This document shows, piece by piece, positions 15,400 to 22,898 of a DNA stretch of 27,457 nt. The notes beneath the pieces were generated by a model that saw only the letters and a list, made by a program, of their open reading frames with translations, searched no databases and was not told the DNA's origin. Made by a program: the position numbers and the translations under genes. The stretch comes from CAZCJU01 sp964498965. GTDB taxonomy: Bacteria; Bacillota; Clostridia; Oscillospirales; CAG-272. The stretch lies in NCBI GenBank assembly GCA_964498965.1, contig CAZCJU010000017.1, positions 1 through 27,457 of the forward strand, given 5' to 3'. Position 1 is the stretch's first letter. Every line of letters begins with the position of its first letter.

Positions 15400-17205
15400 A
15401 TGAAGATATGCGATTACCGTGATGTGCGACTTACCTCAGGCTATCTGTTCGGCAAGCAGGAGCTGAATCGCGAGGTCACGATCAATACTGTATACGACCG
15501 TTTTTTCGAAACCGGAAGAATATCCGCATTCGATTTTGACTATGATCCCGACAAAGACGCTTCCGTTAAGCCTCATTATTTTTGGGACAGCGACGTTGCC
15601 AAATGGCTTGAGGGAGCGGCGTATATTTTGAAGCATCACCCCGAACTGCACGAACTTGAACAAAAAGCGGACAATATCATATCGAAAATAAAGGAGCATC
15701 AGGGGGAGGACGGCTATTTCAATATTTATTTCACGGTCTGCGAGCCGGAAAACAGATTTACACACCGTTATGCACACGAACTTTACTGTGCGGGTCATTT
15801 AATGGAAGCGGCCGTTGCGTACGCGGAGGCTACCGGCAAAACGGTACTCCTCAAATGTATGGAAAAATATGCACAGTACATTTACAAGGTTTTTATTACC
15901 GACAAAAGTGCGAAATTCCGCACACCCGGTCACGAGGAAATAGAGCTTGCTCTCGTTCGTATGTATCGCCGTACCGGGAAAAAAGAATATCTCGAACTGG
16001 CGGCATATTTTATCAATACACGAGGAACCGTTGCCGAAAACGATGTCAACGATCCCGAATATTGCCAAAGTCACAAGCCTGTCGGGGAGCAGACCGAGGC
16101 TGTGGGACACTCGGTTCGTGCATTGTATCTTTACACGGGCATGGCATACCTTGCCGCCGAAACAGACGACGAGAAGCTGAAAAACGTCTGTCGTACACTT
16201 TGGAACGACATCACATTGCACAAGATGTACGTTACGGGCGGCATAGGCTCTACGGGAATAGGAGAATCGTTTACCGAAAATTACGATCTGCCCAACGATA
16301 CCGCATATGCCGAAACCTGTGCGGCAATAGCGTTAATGATGTTCTGCAATGCGATGCTCGCACTTGAAAACGATTCGAAATATGCCGACGTAGCGGAACG
16401 AGCTTTATATAACGGGGTAATGTCGGGACTTTCTTCGGACGGCAAGGCATTCTTTTATACAAATCCGCTCGAGATCAATCTGTTGGAGCATTTCGTAAGT
16501 GGCTATGGTCAACGCAGCTTTCCCATAACAAAGCGTCCCGCAGTATTCGACTGCTCCTGCTGTCCTCCGAACATAAACAGATTGTTGGCTTCCGTCGGCG
16601 GGTACATTTACGGCAAGGACGAAAATACGCTTTACGTAAATCAGTTTGCGGAGTCGCAGCTGGATGACGGCAAGGTGTTTTGCACCGTAAAGACCGATTA
16701 TCCCAATGACGGAGAGATAAGGCTGAACGTAAAAGGCATAGAAAAAACGGCGGTACGTATACCGTCGTGGTGCGAGAATTTTACCGTCAATAAGCCGTAT
16801 TACGTTGAAAACGGTTATGCCGTGATCGAAAACGACGGCGGTGAGATCGCAGTGAGCTTCGAAATAAAACCTGTGCTTGTGTATGCCGACAGTCGTGTTA
16901 TGAGAGATTCCGGACGTGTGTGCATCGCAAGAGGACCTGTCGTATATTGTGCGGAGGGCGTAGATAACGGTCAATATCTGCACAGCCGTTTCATTCCCCG
17001 AAATGCGGAATTTAGCGAAGCATACGACGAAAAATTCGGGTTGTACACGTTGCAGGTCGATTGCGTGAGGGAAATCGGCTTTGAAGATCGCCTTTATTCA
17101 ACCGCCGCACCGCAAAGAGTAAACGAGAAACTGAAGCTCATACCGTACAGTTGTTTTGCAAACAGGGGAGAAACGGATATGATCGTCTGGTTGCACCGAG
17201 AATAA
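15400..17205 (+). CDS. GH127 beta-L-arabinofuranosidase (DUF1680 family)
   Basis: This 601-residue enzyme should release terminal beta-L-arabinofuranose from plant glycans by a cysteine-nucleophile mechanism. Compared with Bifidobacterium HypBA1, the acid/base glutamate is E289 (GESF). The zinc ligands are E305 and C307 (YAETCAA), at the same 16-residue spacing as E322/E338. The nucleophile/ligand pair is C387-C388 in CSCCPPN. An (alpha/alpha)6 barrel is followed by beta domains, as is usual. There is no signal peptide, so it acts in the cytosol on imported oligosaccharides. GGGAG lies 9 nt before ATG. No transporter or other glycosidase is beside it, and no clear terminator follows. Confidence 0.92.
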   Translation: MKICDYRDVRLTSGYLFGKQELNREVTINTVYDRFFETGRISAFDFDYDPDKDASVKPHYFWDSDVAKWLEGAAYILKHHPELHELEQKADNIISKIKEHQGEDGYFNIYFTVCEPENRFTHRYAHELYCAGHLMEAAVAYAEATGKTVLLKCMEKYAQYIYKVFITDKSAKFRTPGHEEIELALVRMYRRTGKKEYLELAAYFINTRGTVAENDVNDPEYCQSHKPVGEQTEAVGHSVRALYLYTGMAYLAAETDDEKLKNVCRTLWNDITLHKMYVTGGIGSTGIGESFTENYDLPNDTAYAETCAAIALMMFCNAMLALENDSKYADVAERALYNGVMSGLSSDGKAFFYTNPLEINLLEHFVSGYGQRSFPITKRPAVFDCSCCPPNINRLLASVGGYIYGKDENTLYVNQFAESQLDDGKVFCTVKTDYPNDGEIRLNVKGIEKTAVRIPSWCENFTVNKPYYVENGYAVIENDGGEIAVSFEIKPVLVYADSRVMRDSGRVCIARGPVVYCAEGVDNGQYLHSRFIPRNAEFSEAYDEKFGLYTLQVDCVREIGFEDRLYSTAAPQRVNEKLKLIPYSCFANRGETDMIVWLHRE

Positions 17206-17382
17206 GCGAAATACGTACGGAAAACGAAAAATATCGAAACGACAAGCAACGCCAAACAACGACAAAAGACTCCGTCGCCAAATGATGATGTGCCGTAACG
17301 AAGGCTTCCCCAATAAGCGGTAAAGATAATCGGTACGATATATTGCAGAAAAATCTAAAACTTAAATTTGTAGGAAACTGCA

Positions 17383-17754
17383 ATGAAATCAGTATTTGAA
17401 CAAATAGGCGGAACTTATCGCAAGGAAAACGATTATCTTATTTCTAATTTAACTATGCCTGATTAGAAAAAAGCAGAAATAGGTGTATGGGGACAAAGAC
17501 GGCTGAAGTACCTCAAAACACATAACAAAGCTTTATACTACAATCTGCCGACAAGCGGAAAGTTATATGAACACCTTGCCGAGATCGACACTTCGACTTG
17601 TAATATGGCTGAATATCTCATAAAGGAAATGGCACGAAAGCAAGGTGTTACCGAGCAATTAAAGGCTGTGGATATGATGAGATGGATAGGATTGATGAAT
17701 AACATTCGTTCCTGCGTTGATGAAATCGTATTAAACGATATTGTGTATTCATAA
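17383..17754 (+). pseudogene. tnpV: TnpV transposon-encoded protein, broken by one amber codon
   Basis: Read in one frame from ATG 17383 to TAA 17752-17754, the 123 codons match the small TnpV protein carried by Tn4451-like mobile elements of Clostridia. It begins MKSVFEQIGGTYRKENDYLI and has a central IGVWGQRRLKYLKTHNKALY and a late QGVTEQLK and MMRWIGLMNNIR. Codon 28 is TAG (17464-17466), where the family normally has Glu (PDEEKAEIG text), so a single substitution from GAG explains the break. The frame is otherwise intact, suggesting recent inactivation. No recombinase gene or element end is visible. A terminator follows. Confidence 0.85.
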
Positions 17755-17768
17755 CGGAATACTACCCG

Positions 17769-17807
17769 AAGAAGAACTGCTGTCGAGTGATGGCAGTTCT
17801 TCTTTTT
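17769..17807 (+). terminator. terminator after tnpV
   Basis: A perfect 12-bp stem AAGAAGAACTGC/GCAGTTCTTCTT (17769-17780, 17793-17804) runs into a T-tract at 17803-17807. Confidence 0.9.
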
Positions 17808-17864
17808 CGGCAAGTGTTCAAGAAGTTATTAAGTCGGGAGTATAGTCGAAGTGGCTTTGCTCCA

Positions 17865-17893
17865 TTGACAATACTCTATAATTATGCTATAAT
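17865..17893 (+). promoter_or_regulatory. near-perfect promoter of the XRE/restriction remnant module
   Basis: Perfect TTGACA (17865-17870), a 17-bp spacer and perfect TATAAT (17888-17893) with the extended -10 TGC. It is the only promoter in the window matching consensus at both hexamers plus the extension. It drives the XRE gene about 25 bases further on. Confidence 0.92.
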
Positions 17894-17924
17894 AATGATA
17901 TATTTTTGCAAAGGGAGAAAGCAA

Positions 17925-18143
17925 ATGAGCATAGGAACAGAGATAAAAAAGATTAGAATAAATAGCCTTCTTAGTCAAACAGAGTTTGCAAAGGCTTTGG
18001 GTGTTTCCTTTTCTACCGTAAACAGATGGGAAAACGATAAAGTTGTACCGAATTTTCAAACTATAAAGCGTATTCGAGATTTTTGTAATTCAAACAATGT
18101 TGAATTTACCTTAAATATCGTGGATGTGAGAAAAGGAGATTAA
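17925..18143 (+). CDS. small XRE-family helix-turn-helix regulator
   Basis: This 72-residue protein is a single lambda-repressor-type DNA-binding domain. The HTH is around residues 16-42: LSQTEFAKALGVSFSTVNRWEN, with the usual Q-x3-A and W-E-N landmarks. The start at 17925 has AGGGAG 7 nt upstream. It resembles controller (C) proteins or the XRE partners often placed before type II methylase genes. The next frame begins 2 bases after its stop, with its AAGGAG inside this gene's end, so the genes form one operon. Base composition is AT-rich, unlike the flanking housekeeping genes, pointing to acquisition by transfer. Autoregulation is inferred, not shown. Confidence 0.88.
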   Translation: MSIGTEIKKIRINSLLSQTEFAKALGVSFSTVNRWENDKVVPNFQTIKRIRDFCNSNNVEFTLNIVDVRKGD

Positions 18144-18145
18144 GG

Positions 18146-18298
18146 ATGCGTTTTATTGGCGGAAAAAGTCTTATGCTCGAAAGAATAAACGATGTAATGA
18201 ACGAAAACATAAACAACGATGTAAATGTTGTTGGAGATTTGTTTTGCGGTTCTGCTGTGGTTTCTCGGTTCTTTAAGCAAAATGGTAAAAATGATTGA
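18146..18298 (+). pseudogene. N-terminal remnant of a FokI-type DNA adenine methylase
   Basis: Fifty codons from ATG 18146 (AAGGAG 7 nt upstream) encode the start of a D12-class N6-adenine methylase. MRFIGGKS corresponds to motif X, and VGDLFCGSAVVSRFFKQ is the AdoMet-binding motif I (FxGxx). The frame then meets TGA at 18296. The target-recognition region and catalytic motif IV (DPPY type) are missing, so no methylation activity is possible. Immediately after, in the +1 frame, the sequence becomes a FokI-type cleavage domain. The simplest reading is a deletion of the rest of this gene and the first two thirds of the restriction gene. Confidence 0.8.
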
Positions 18299-18794
18299 TT
18301 TGTCTTATGATAGCAAGTCTAATAGAGAATTTGAAATAGAAACTATGTCATTGCTAACTGATGAACTTGATTATCAAGGTTTACATCTTGGTGGTTCAAG
18401 ACGACCAGACGGACTGTTTTTCAAAGAAACAAATGGCGTTATCGTTGATACAAAGGCATATTCGGAAGGCTATAATCTCCCGATTCCACAGGCAGATGAA
18501 ATGATTAGGTACATTGAAGAAAATAAAAACAGAGGTAATCTAAATCCTAATTTGTGGTGGGAAAATTTCGATAGTTCTGTTTCGGAATTTAGTTACTTAT
18601 TTGTTTCATCAGAGTTTAAGGGGCATTATAAGGATAATATTCAATATATTAAAGATCGTACCGATTATGATGGAAGTGTGATTAGTGCAAAGAATTTGCT
18701 TTTGTTTGCAGAAAATGTCCATTCGGAAAAAATAAGTTACGACGAGTCATTTGCTTTACTTAGAACAAATGACGAAGTAGTAATAACTGCTTAA
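18282..18794 (+). CDS. stand-alone FokI-type nuclease (cleavage) domain
   Basis: This frame encodes about 170 residues that align with the C-terminal cleavage domain of FokI from about residue 420 to the end. The PD-(D/E)xK site is complete: D43 (GGSRRPDG), D56 and K58 (VIVDTKAY), equivalent to FokI D450, D467 and K469. The dimer-interface residues D72 and R76 (QADEMIRY; FokI D483/R487) are also kept. The N-terminal recognition domain (FokI 1-383) is absent. ATG 18282 or 18291 overlaps the stop of the methylase fragment; neither has a ribosome binding site, so expression would need coupling. Expressed, it would be a weak non-specific nuclease; otherwise it is a remnant. Confidence 0.8.
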   Translation: MVKMIDLSYDSKSNREFEIETMSLLTDELDYQGLHLGGSRRPDGLFFKETNGVIVDTKAYSEGYNLPIPQADEMIRYIEENKNRGNLNPNLWWENFDSSVSEFSYLFVSSEFKGHYKDNIQYIKDRTDYDGSVISAKNLLLFAENVHSEKISYDESFALLRTNDEVVITA

Positions 18795-18916
18795 AAGATA
18801 ATGCTCAAAAAGCACCGTAGAAATGATTTACACCCCGAAAAGTAACACAAATAAGGCTTGAATATCAATCTGTGATTTTTATATTTTCGATATGCTGAAA
18901 ACCGCCACTAAAGATA

Positions 18917-18946
18917 TTGGCAAACAAATGTTCTTCGTGATATAAT
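18917..18946 (+). promoter_or_regulatory. candidate promoter without a downstream gene
   Basis: TTGGCA (18917-18922), an 18-bp spacer and a perfect TATAAT (18941-18946) with TGA before it. The next plus-strand signals are hairpins and a T-tract, not a gene. Confidence 0.5.
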
Positions 18947-19010
18947 GTTATCCCGCTTATGTGAGCTACAACCGAATAGATGTAAGATTGAGAAGTGACA
19001 AAGCCACTTA

Positions 19011-19046
19011 ATGCCGGCGGTACAGCTTTCGCTGTACCGCCGGCAT
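19011..19046. repeat. perfect 16-bp hairpin (GAAA loop on minus strand)
   Basis: ATGCCGGCGGTACAGC and its exact complement flank TTTC, which reads GAAA, a GNRA-type tetraloop, in a minus-strand RNA. There is no T-tract on either side. It lies 100 bases beyond the ruvX stop and could protect the 3' end of the fhs-ruvX mRNA, or be a dispersed repeat. Confidence 0.7.
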
Positions 19047-19136
19047 ACATAAATACTTCGTTATCGCACCTCGGCTAAAGCGGCGGAGCGTATTGTTTTT
19101 ACGATGTCTGCGATTTGTAAAGCTTGCGGTAGCCGT

Positions 19137-19159
19137 GCGGTCAACTCACCGCTTTTTTT
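19137..19159 (+). terminator. short plus-strand terminator inside the ruvX 3' end
   Basis: GCGGT/ACCGC (19137-19141, 19148-19152) is followed by seven T. The stem is only 5 bp but GC-rich. It overlaps the last codons of ruvX and would act on plus-strand RNA. Confidence 0.5.
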
Positions 19160-19568
19160 GCGAATCGAGGTAGTTTTGCAGGATTATTTCGGCAGAAAGA
19201 GTATCTATTACCTCTCGACGTTTTTTCCCTCTCGTATCGGTGTAGTTGAGATAGGTATGAGCCGACATGGTCGTCATTCGCTCATCGAACAGTATCACCT
19301 CAATGCCCGTTCTTTCCTCAAGAAGAGCCTTGAATCGTGCGGCTTTTTCGGCTCTCGGTCCCATAGTGCCGTTCATGTTTACGGGATTTCCGAGAACGAT
19401 CTTTTCCACACCGTACTCTTCCGCTTTTTCCGCGACCTTATCCGCCGTGTACGGCGGATATTTTTCTTTTATGTAACCGATACCGTGTGCAAGCATACCA
19501 AGCTCGTCGGACAAGGCAAGTCCGGTCCTCGTATCGCCGTAATCAACGCACAGTATGCATTTTGTCAT
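19146..19568 (-). CDS. ruvX: RuvX/YqgF RNase H-fold nuclease
   Basis: This 140-residue protein of the YqgF family is a putative Holliday-junction resolvase, also implicated in maturation of the 16S rRNA 5' end. The RNase H-like catalytic segments are present: VDYGDTRTGLA (D9), IVLGNPVNMNGT, LFDERMTT and IDTLSAEIILQNYL. Its ATG overlaps the rpiB TGA as ATGA. It is the last gene of the fhs-tsaE-tsaB-rpiB-ruvX series. No canonical minus-strand terminator follows; the nearest structure is the 16-bp hairpin at 19011-19046. Confidence 0.95.
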   Translation of the reverse strand: MTKCILCVDYGDTRTGLALSDELGMLAHGIGYIKEKYPPYTADKVAEKAEEYGVEKIVLGNPVNMNGTMGPRAEKAARFKALLEERTGIEVILFDERMTTMSAHTYLNYTDTRGKKRREVIDTLSAEIILQNYLDSQKKR

Positions 19569-20014
19569 TTATTATCGTCCAAGGCGTTTACCATATCGAC
19601 TCTCGTCTGATGTCTGCCGCCCTCGAATTCGGTATTTATGAAAAGCTCTACCATGTCTATGGCGAGTCCGAAGCCGATAACTCTGCCGCCAAGGCAAAGC
19701 ACGTTTGCGTCATTATGCTGACGCGTCAGTCTTGCCGAATATGTATCGGAGCAAGCCGCCGCACGTATTCCTTTATGCTTGTTTGCCGCCATTGACATTC
19801 CTATGCCCGTACCGCAGAGCAATATGCCTCTGTAGCAGGTTCCGTCTTGGATAGCCGTGCAAAGTTTGTGTGCGTAATCGGGGTAGTTCACGCTTTCGCC
19901 GTCGCAACCGAAGTCTATAAATTTAATACCTTTTGAATTAAGGTGTGCCTTGATAGTTTCCTTAAGTTCGTAAGCACCGTGATCGCAGGCAATGGCAAGT
20001 ATTTTTTCACTCAT
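19565..20014 (-). CDS. rpiB: ribose-5-phosphate isomerase B
   Basis: RpiB interconverts ribose 5-phosphate and ribulose 5-phosphate in the pentose phosphate pathway. The 149-residue protein has the LacA/RpiB landmarks: ACDHGAYELK near the N-terminus, YPDYAH, the active-site LLCGTGIGMSMAANK with the catalytic cysteine, and HNDANVLCLGGRVIG. A relative such as allose-6-phosphate isomerase is possible, but there are no allose genes nearby. ATG 20014 is preferred over a TTG three codons earlier because AAAGGA lies 11 nt from it and only 2 nt from the TTG. It follows tsaB by 5 bases and overlaps ruvX by ATGA. Confidence 0.93.
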   Translation of the reverse strand: MSEKILAIACDHGAYELKETIKAHLNSKGIKFIDFGCDGESVNYPDYAHKLCTAIQDGTCYRGILLCGTGIGMSMAANKHKGIRAAACSDTYSARLTRQHNDANVLCLGGRVIGFGLAIDMVELFINTEFEGGRHQTRVDMVNALDDNK

Positions 20015-20019
20015 TTTAA

Positions 20020-20745
20020 TCAATTTCCTTTCATTCGTTTGTTTCTTTCCCGCTCCGCCTGTGATGGCAGCAGATAAACGGGTGTTAAATTTTTATCGGT
20101 AAAGACGGTCTTATCGTCTGTACTTACATATAATTCGTATGCCGCCGCCGCAACGCTTGCGGCACTCGGGCAGACGAGCAGTTCGGGTGCGACGGCGTAG
20201 CGATCGCATCGATGATCTGCGAAAAACATTTTCGCACCATCCCCGACAAGGTGTATGATACCGTCCGGGACGGAAAGCCGCTCGACCAGTTGCTCGTCGG
20301 TCAGTATTTCGTCCTCGCTCAAACGCACGATATTTCCGTTTTTTATCTCGAATAAAGCCGTGAAATACCTTTTCCCACGTGCGTCCATGATCGAGGCAAC
20401 GCATTCGCCCTCGCACAGAGAACGAAAATTGTACGCAAGTGCCGCAAGAGAGGAAACGCCCACGCAGGGCTTATTGCGTCCGAAGGATATGCCTTTTACC
20501 GTGGCGACACCTATGCGTACACCGGTAAACGAACCGGGTCCGGCGGAAAGGGCGAAAAGCTCTATATCGTCGTATGAAATTTTCGTGCTGTCCGTACAAG
20601 CGGCGATCATCGGCAACAGCGTTTCGCTATGTGTATGACCGGCGTTTGAGGTAAAACTCGACAGTATCGTAAGCTCCGTGCCACTTGTTTCGGCTAAACA
20701 GACCGAGGCTGTTTGTGCGGAGGATTCTATTGCAAGTATCTTCAT
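20020..20745 (-). CDS. tsaB: TsaB, t6A biosynthesis scaffold protein
   Basis: TsaB pairs with TsaD and TsaE to transfer threonylcarbamoyl to A37 of ANN-decoding tRNAs. The 241-residue protein has the ASKHA-fold start MKILAIESSAQTASV. It carries the family hallmark SAGPGSFTGVRIGVATVKG near residue 68, which mediates contact with TsaD. A C-terminal LTPVYL tail is typical. Its ATG overlaps the tsaE stop as ATGA, so the two partners are translationally coupled. TsaD and TsaC are not in the window. Confidence 0.96.
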   Translation of the reverse strand: MKILAIESSAQTASVCLAETSGTELTILSSFTSNAGHTHSETLLPMIAACTDSTKISYDDIELFALSAGPGSFTGVRIGVATVKGISFGRNKPCVGVSSLAALAYNFRSLCEGECVASIMDARGKRYFTALFEIKNGNIVRLSEDEILTDEQLVERLSVPDGIIHLVGDGAKMFFADHRCDRYAVAPELLVCPSAASVAAAAYELYVSTDDKTVFTDKNLTPVYLLPSQAERERNKRMKGN

Positions 20746-21182
20746 GGATCGACTCCGAAAAACGTAATTTTTCTTCCCGAGCCGAATTCCGTGCCGTCGG
20801 CGGTCTTTTCTATCAAGACTTTTACCGCATTTTCGGGAACGGCTTCGGGAATGTTTTCACACCATTCGCATACGCATATCCCGCATCCGATATAATCGTA
20901 AAAACCCGTTGAGTACAGGTCAAGCTCGTCGGTTATACGGTACAGGTCGAAGTGGTACAGCGGAACACGTCCGGAGAGATATTCGTTCACGATAGTGTAC
21001 GTCGGACTGAATACCCGCTCTTCGGGACATATGACATCTGCGATGCCTCCGACAAATGCCGTCTTGCCCGCACCCAACTCGCCGTAAAGGGCAACAAACG
21101 AATCGTTTTTCAGTTTGTGTGCCAACTCCCGTCCCAACTGTCGTGTAAGCTCGGGGGAATCGGTATAAAATACCTTCTCCAT
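20742..21182 (-). CDS. tsaE: TsaE, t6A biosynthesis ATPase
   Basis: This small P-loop ATPase resets the TsaBD complex during t6A formation. The 146-residue protein has Walker A G34-ELGAGK-T41, then SPTYTIVNEY, LYHFDLYRI (switch/Walker B-like region) and a CEWCENIPEAVPE stretch, the usual order for the family. The start at 21182 follows the fhs stop after 4 bases; the ribosome binding site is weak, so coupling to fhs is likely. Confidence 0.95.
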   Translation of the reverse strand: MEKVFYTDSPELTRQLGRELAHKLKNDSFVALYGELGAGKTAFVGGIADVICPEERVFSPTYTIVNEYLSGRVPLYHFDLYRITDELDLYSTGFYDYIGCGICVCEWCENIPEAVPENAVKVLIEKTADGTEFGSGRKITFFGVDP

Positions 21183-21186
21183 TTTA

Positions 21187-22860
21187 TCAGAACAGTCCCG
21201 TAATATTTCCGTCGTTGTCAACATCGATGTTGAGAGCCGCGGGAGCTTTGGGCAAGCCGGGCATCGTCATTATATCTCCGGTGAGAGCAACGGCAAAGCC
21301 CGCACCCGCCGAAAGTTTGATGTGACGAACGTTGAGCATAAAGCCTTTGGGACGACCGAGCAGTTTCGGATCGTCCGAAAGCGAATATTGTGTTTTCGCA
21401 ACACATACGGGTAATTTATCGTATTCGGGATCTATTTTCAGTATGTTGTCAAGCTCTTTTAATGCCGCATCGTCGAATTTTACGCCATCTGCACCGTAAA
21501 TACGCTTGGCAAGCACTTCGAGCTTTTCTTTGATCGGAAGAGTGTCGGGATAAAGGTACTTGAAATCGGACGGCTTTTCACAAGCACGTACAACAGCTTC
21601 GGCAAGCTCGACCCCGCCGTTTCCGCCCTTTGCGAAAACCTCGGAAAGAGCGAAATCCGCACCTCTTTTACGACACATCGATTCAAGCAGAGCAAGCTCC
21701 GCATCGGTGTCATCGGCGAAGCGGTTGATCGCAACGACCACGGGCGTGCCGTATTGCGTGAGATTTTCTATATGTGCTTCGAGATTTACCATGCCCGCTT
21801 TGAGTGCTTCTAAGTTTTCCGACTTAAGCTCCGTTTTCGCAACGCCGCCGTTATATTTCAATGCACGTACCGTTGCCACGAGAACGATACAAGAGGGAAC
21901 AAGCCCGGCTTTTCTGCATTTGATGTCGAGAAATTTTTCCGCACCGAGATCGGCACCGAAGCCCGCCTCGGTTATCGTGTAATCCGCCAGCTTGAGAGCG
22001 AGCTTCGTGGCACGAACGGAGTTGCAACCGTGTGCTATGTTCGCAAACGGGCCGCCGTGTATCAATGCGGGCGTATTCTCCGTTGTCTGAACGAGGTTAG
22101 GCTTGAGTGCGTCCTTGAGCAACGCCGCCATCGAGCCTTGTGCCTGTATGTCGCGTGCGAAAACGGGTGAGCCGTCGTATTTGTAGGCTATAAGTATGCT
22201 ACCGAGCCGCTGCTTCAGGTCGTTTATATCACGTGCCAGACACAGTATCGCCATGACCTCGCTCGCCACCGTGATTATGAACGAATCCTGCCTCGGAACG
22301 CCGTCCTTGCTTGCACCGAGTCCGACCACGATGTTACGCAGAACTCTGTCGTTACAGTCAAGACAGCGTGTGACGACTACCCTGCGAGGATCGATGCCGA
22401 GTAAATTACCCTGTTGAATATGGTTGTCGAGCATTGCACACAAAAGGTTGTTTGCCGAGGTTATTGCGTGAAAATCGCCCGTAAAGTGCAGGTTTATGTC
22501 CTCCATGGGAAGCACTTGAGAGTATCCGCCGCCTGCGGCACCTCCCTTGACTCCGAATACCGGACCGAGCGAAGGCTCTCTCAAAGCGATGATCGCATTT
22601 TTGCCGATCTTCGCCATAGCCTGACCCAGACCTATCGTAGTCGTTGTTTTTCCCTCTCCGGCGGGCGTGGGATTGATAGCGGTTACGAGAACGAGCTTGC
22701 CGTCGGGCTTGTCTTTCATTCTCTTTTCGAAACCGTCGTCGATTTTCGCCTTGTATCTTCCGTAAGGAATAAGCTCCGTGTCTAAAACTCCGAGAGCGGA
22801 GGCTATTTCGGTGATCGGTTTCATTTCGGTTTGTCTTGCGATTTCGATATCGGAAAGCAT
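21187..22860 (-). CDS. fhs: formate-tetrahydrofolate ligase
   Basis: This ATP-dependent enzyme forms 10-formyl-THF from formate and THF, feeding purine, formyl-Met and acetogenic one-carbon flow. The 557-residue length is standard. The P-loop-like TPAGEGKT (65-72) is followed by TTTTIGLGQ, with REPSLGPVFGVKGGAAGGGYSQ directly after it. The LPMEDINLHFTGDFHA segment lies near residue 118. AAAGGAG lies 6 nt before ATG. It is the first gene of a five-gene operon with t6A, RpiB and RuvX genes. The leader is only about 30 nt, leaving no room for a THF riboswitch. Confidence 0.97.
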   Translation of the reverse strand: MLSDIEIARQTEMKPITEIASALGVLDTELIPYGRYKAKIDDGFEKRMKDKPDGKLVLVTAINPTPAGEGKTTTTIGLGQAMAKIGKNAIIALREPSLGPVFGVKGGAAGGGYSQVLPMEDINLHFTGDFHAITSANNLLCAMLDNHIQQGNLLGIDPRRVVVTRCLDCNDRVLRNIVVGLGASKDGVPRQDSFIITVASEVMAILCLARDINDLKQRLGSILIAYKYDGSPVFARDIQAQGSMAALLKDALKPNLVQTTENTPALIHGGPFANIAHGCNSVRATKLALKLADYTITEAGFGADLGAEKFLDIKCRKAGLVPSCIVLVATVRALKYNGGVAKTELKSENLEALKAGMVNLEAHIENLTQYGTPVVVAINRFADDTDAELALLESMCRKRGADFALSEVFAKGGNGGVELAEAVVRACEKPSDFKYLYPDTLPIKEKLEVLAKRIYGADGVKFDDAALKELDNILKIDPEYDKLPVCVAKTQYSLSDDPKLLGRPKGFMLNVRHIKLSAGAGFAVALTGDIMTMPGLPKAPAALNIDVDNDGNITGLF

Positions 22861-22898
22861 TGATTTCTCCTTTGTATGTGCAAAATTGATCGAATGTA

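Larger units (their letters stand above)
18795..19145. other. intergenic region at the right edge of the island
   Basis: No gene is supported. It contains a possible promoter (18917-18946), an AAGTG/CACTT hairpin (18993-19009), a perfect 16-bp hairpin (19011-19046) and a small terminator-like hairpin at its end. A 61-codon minus-strand frame (18865-19050) begins inside the large hairpin and has no ribosome binding site. Confidence 0.55.

Noticed and set aside
18865..19050. 61-codon minus-strand frame
   Set aside because: It begins inside the perfect hairpin at 19011-19046, has no Shine-Dalgarno and no family I recognise; a remnant is possible but unsupported.
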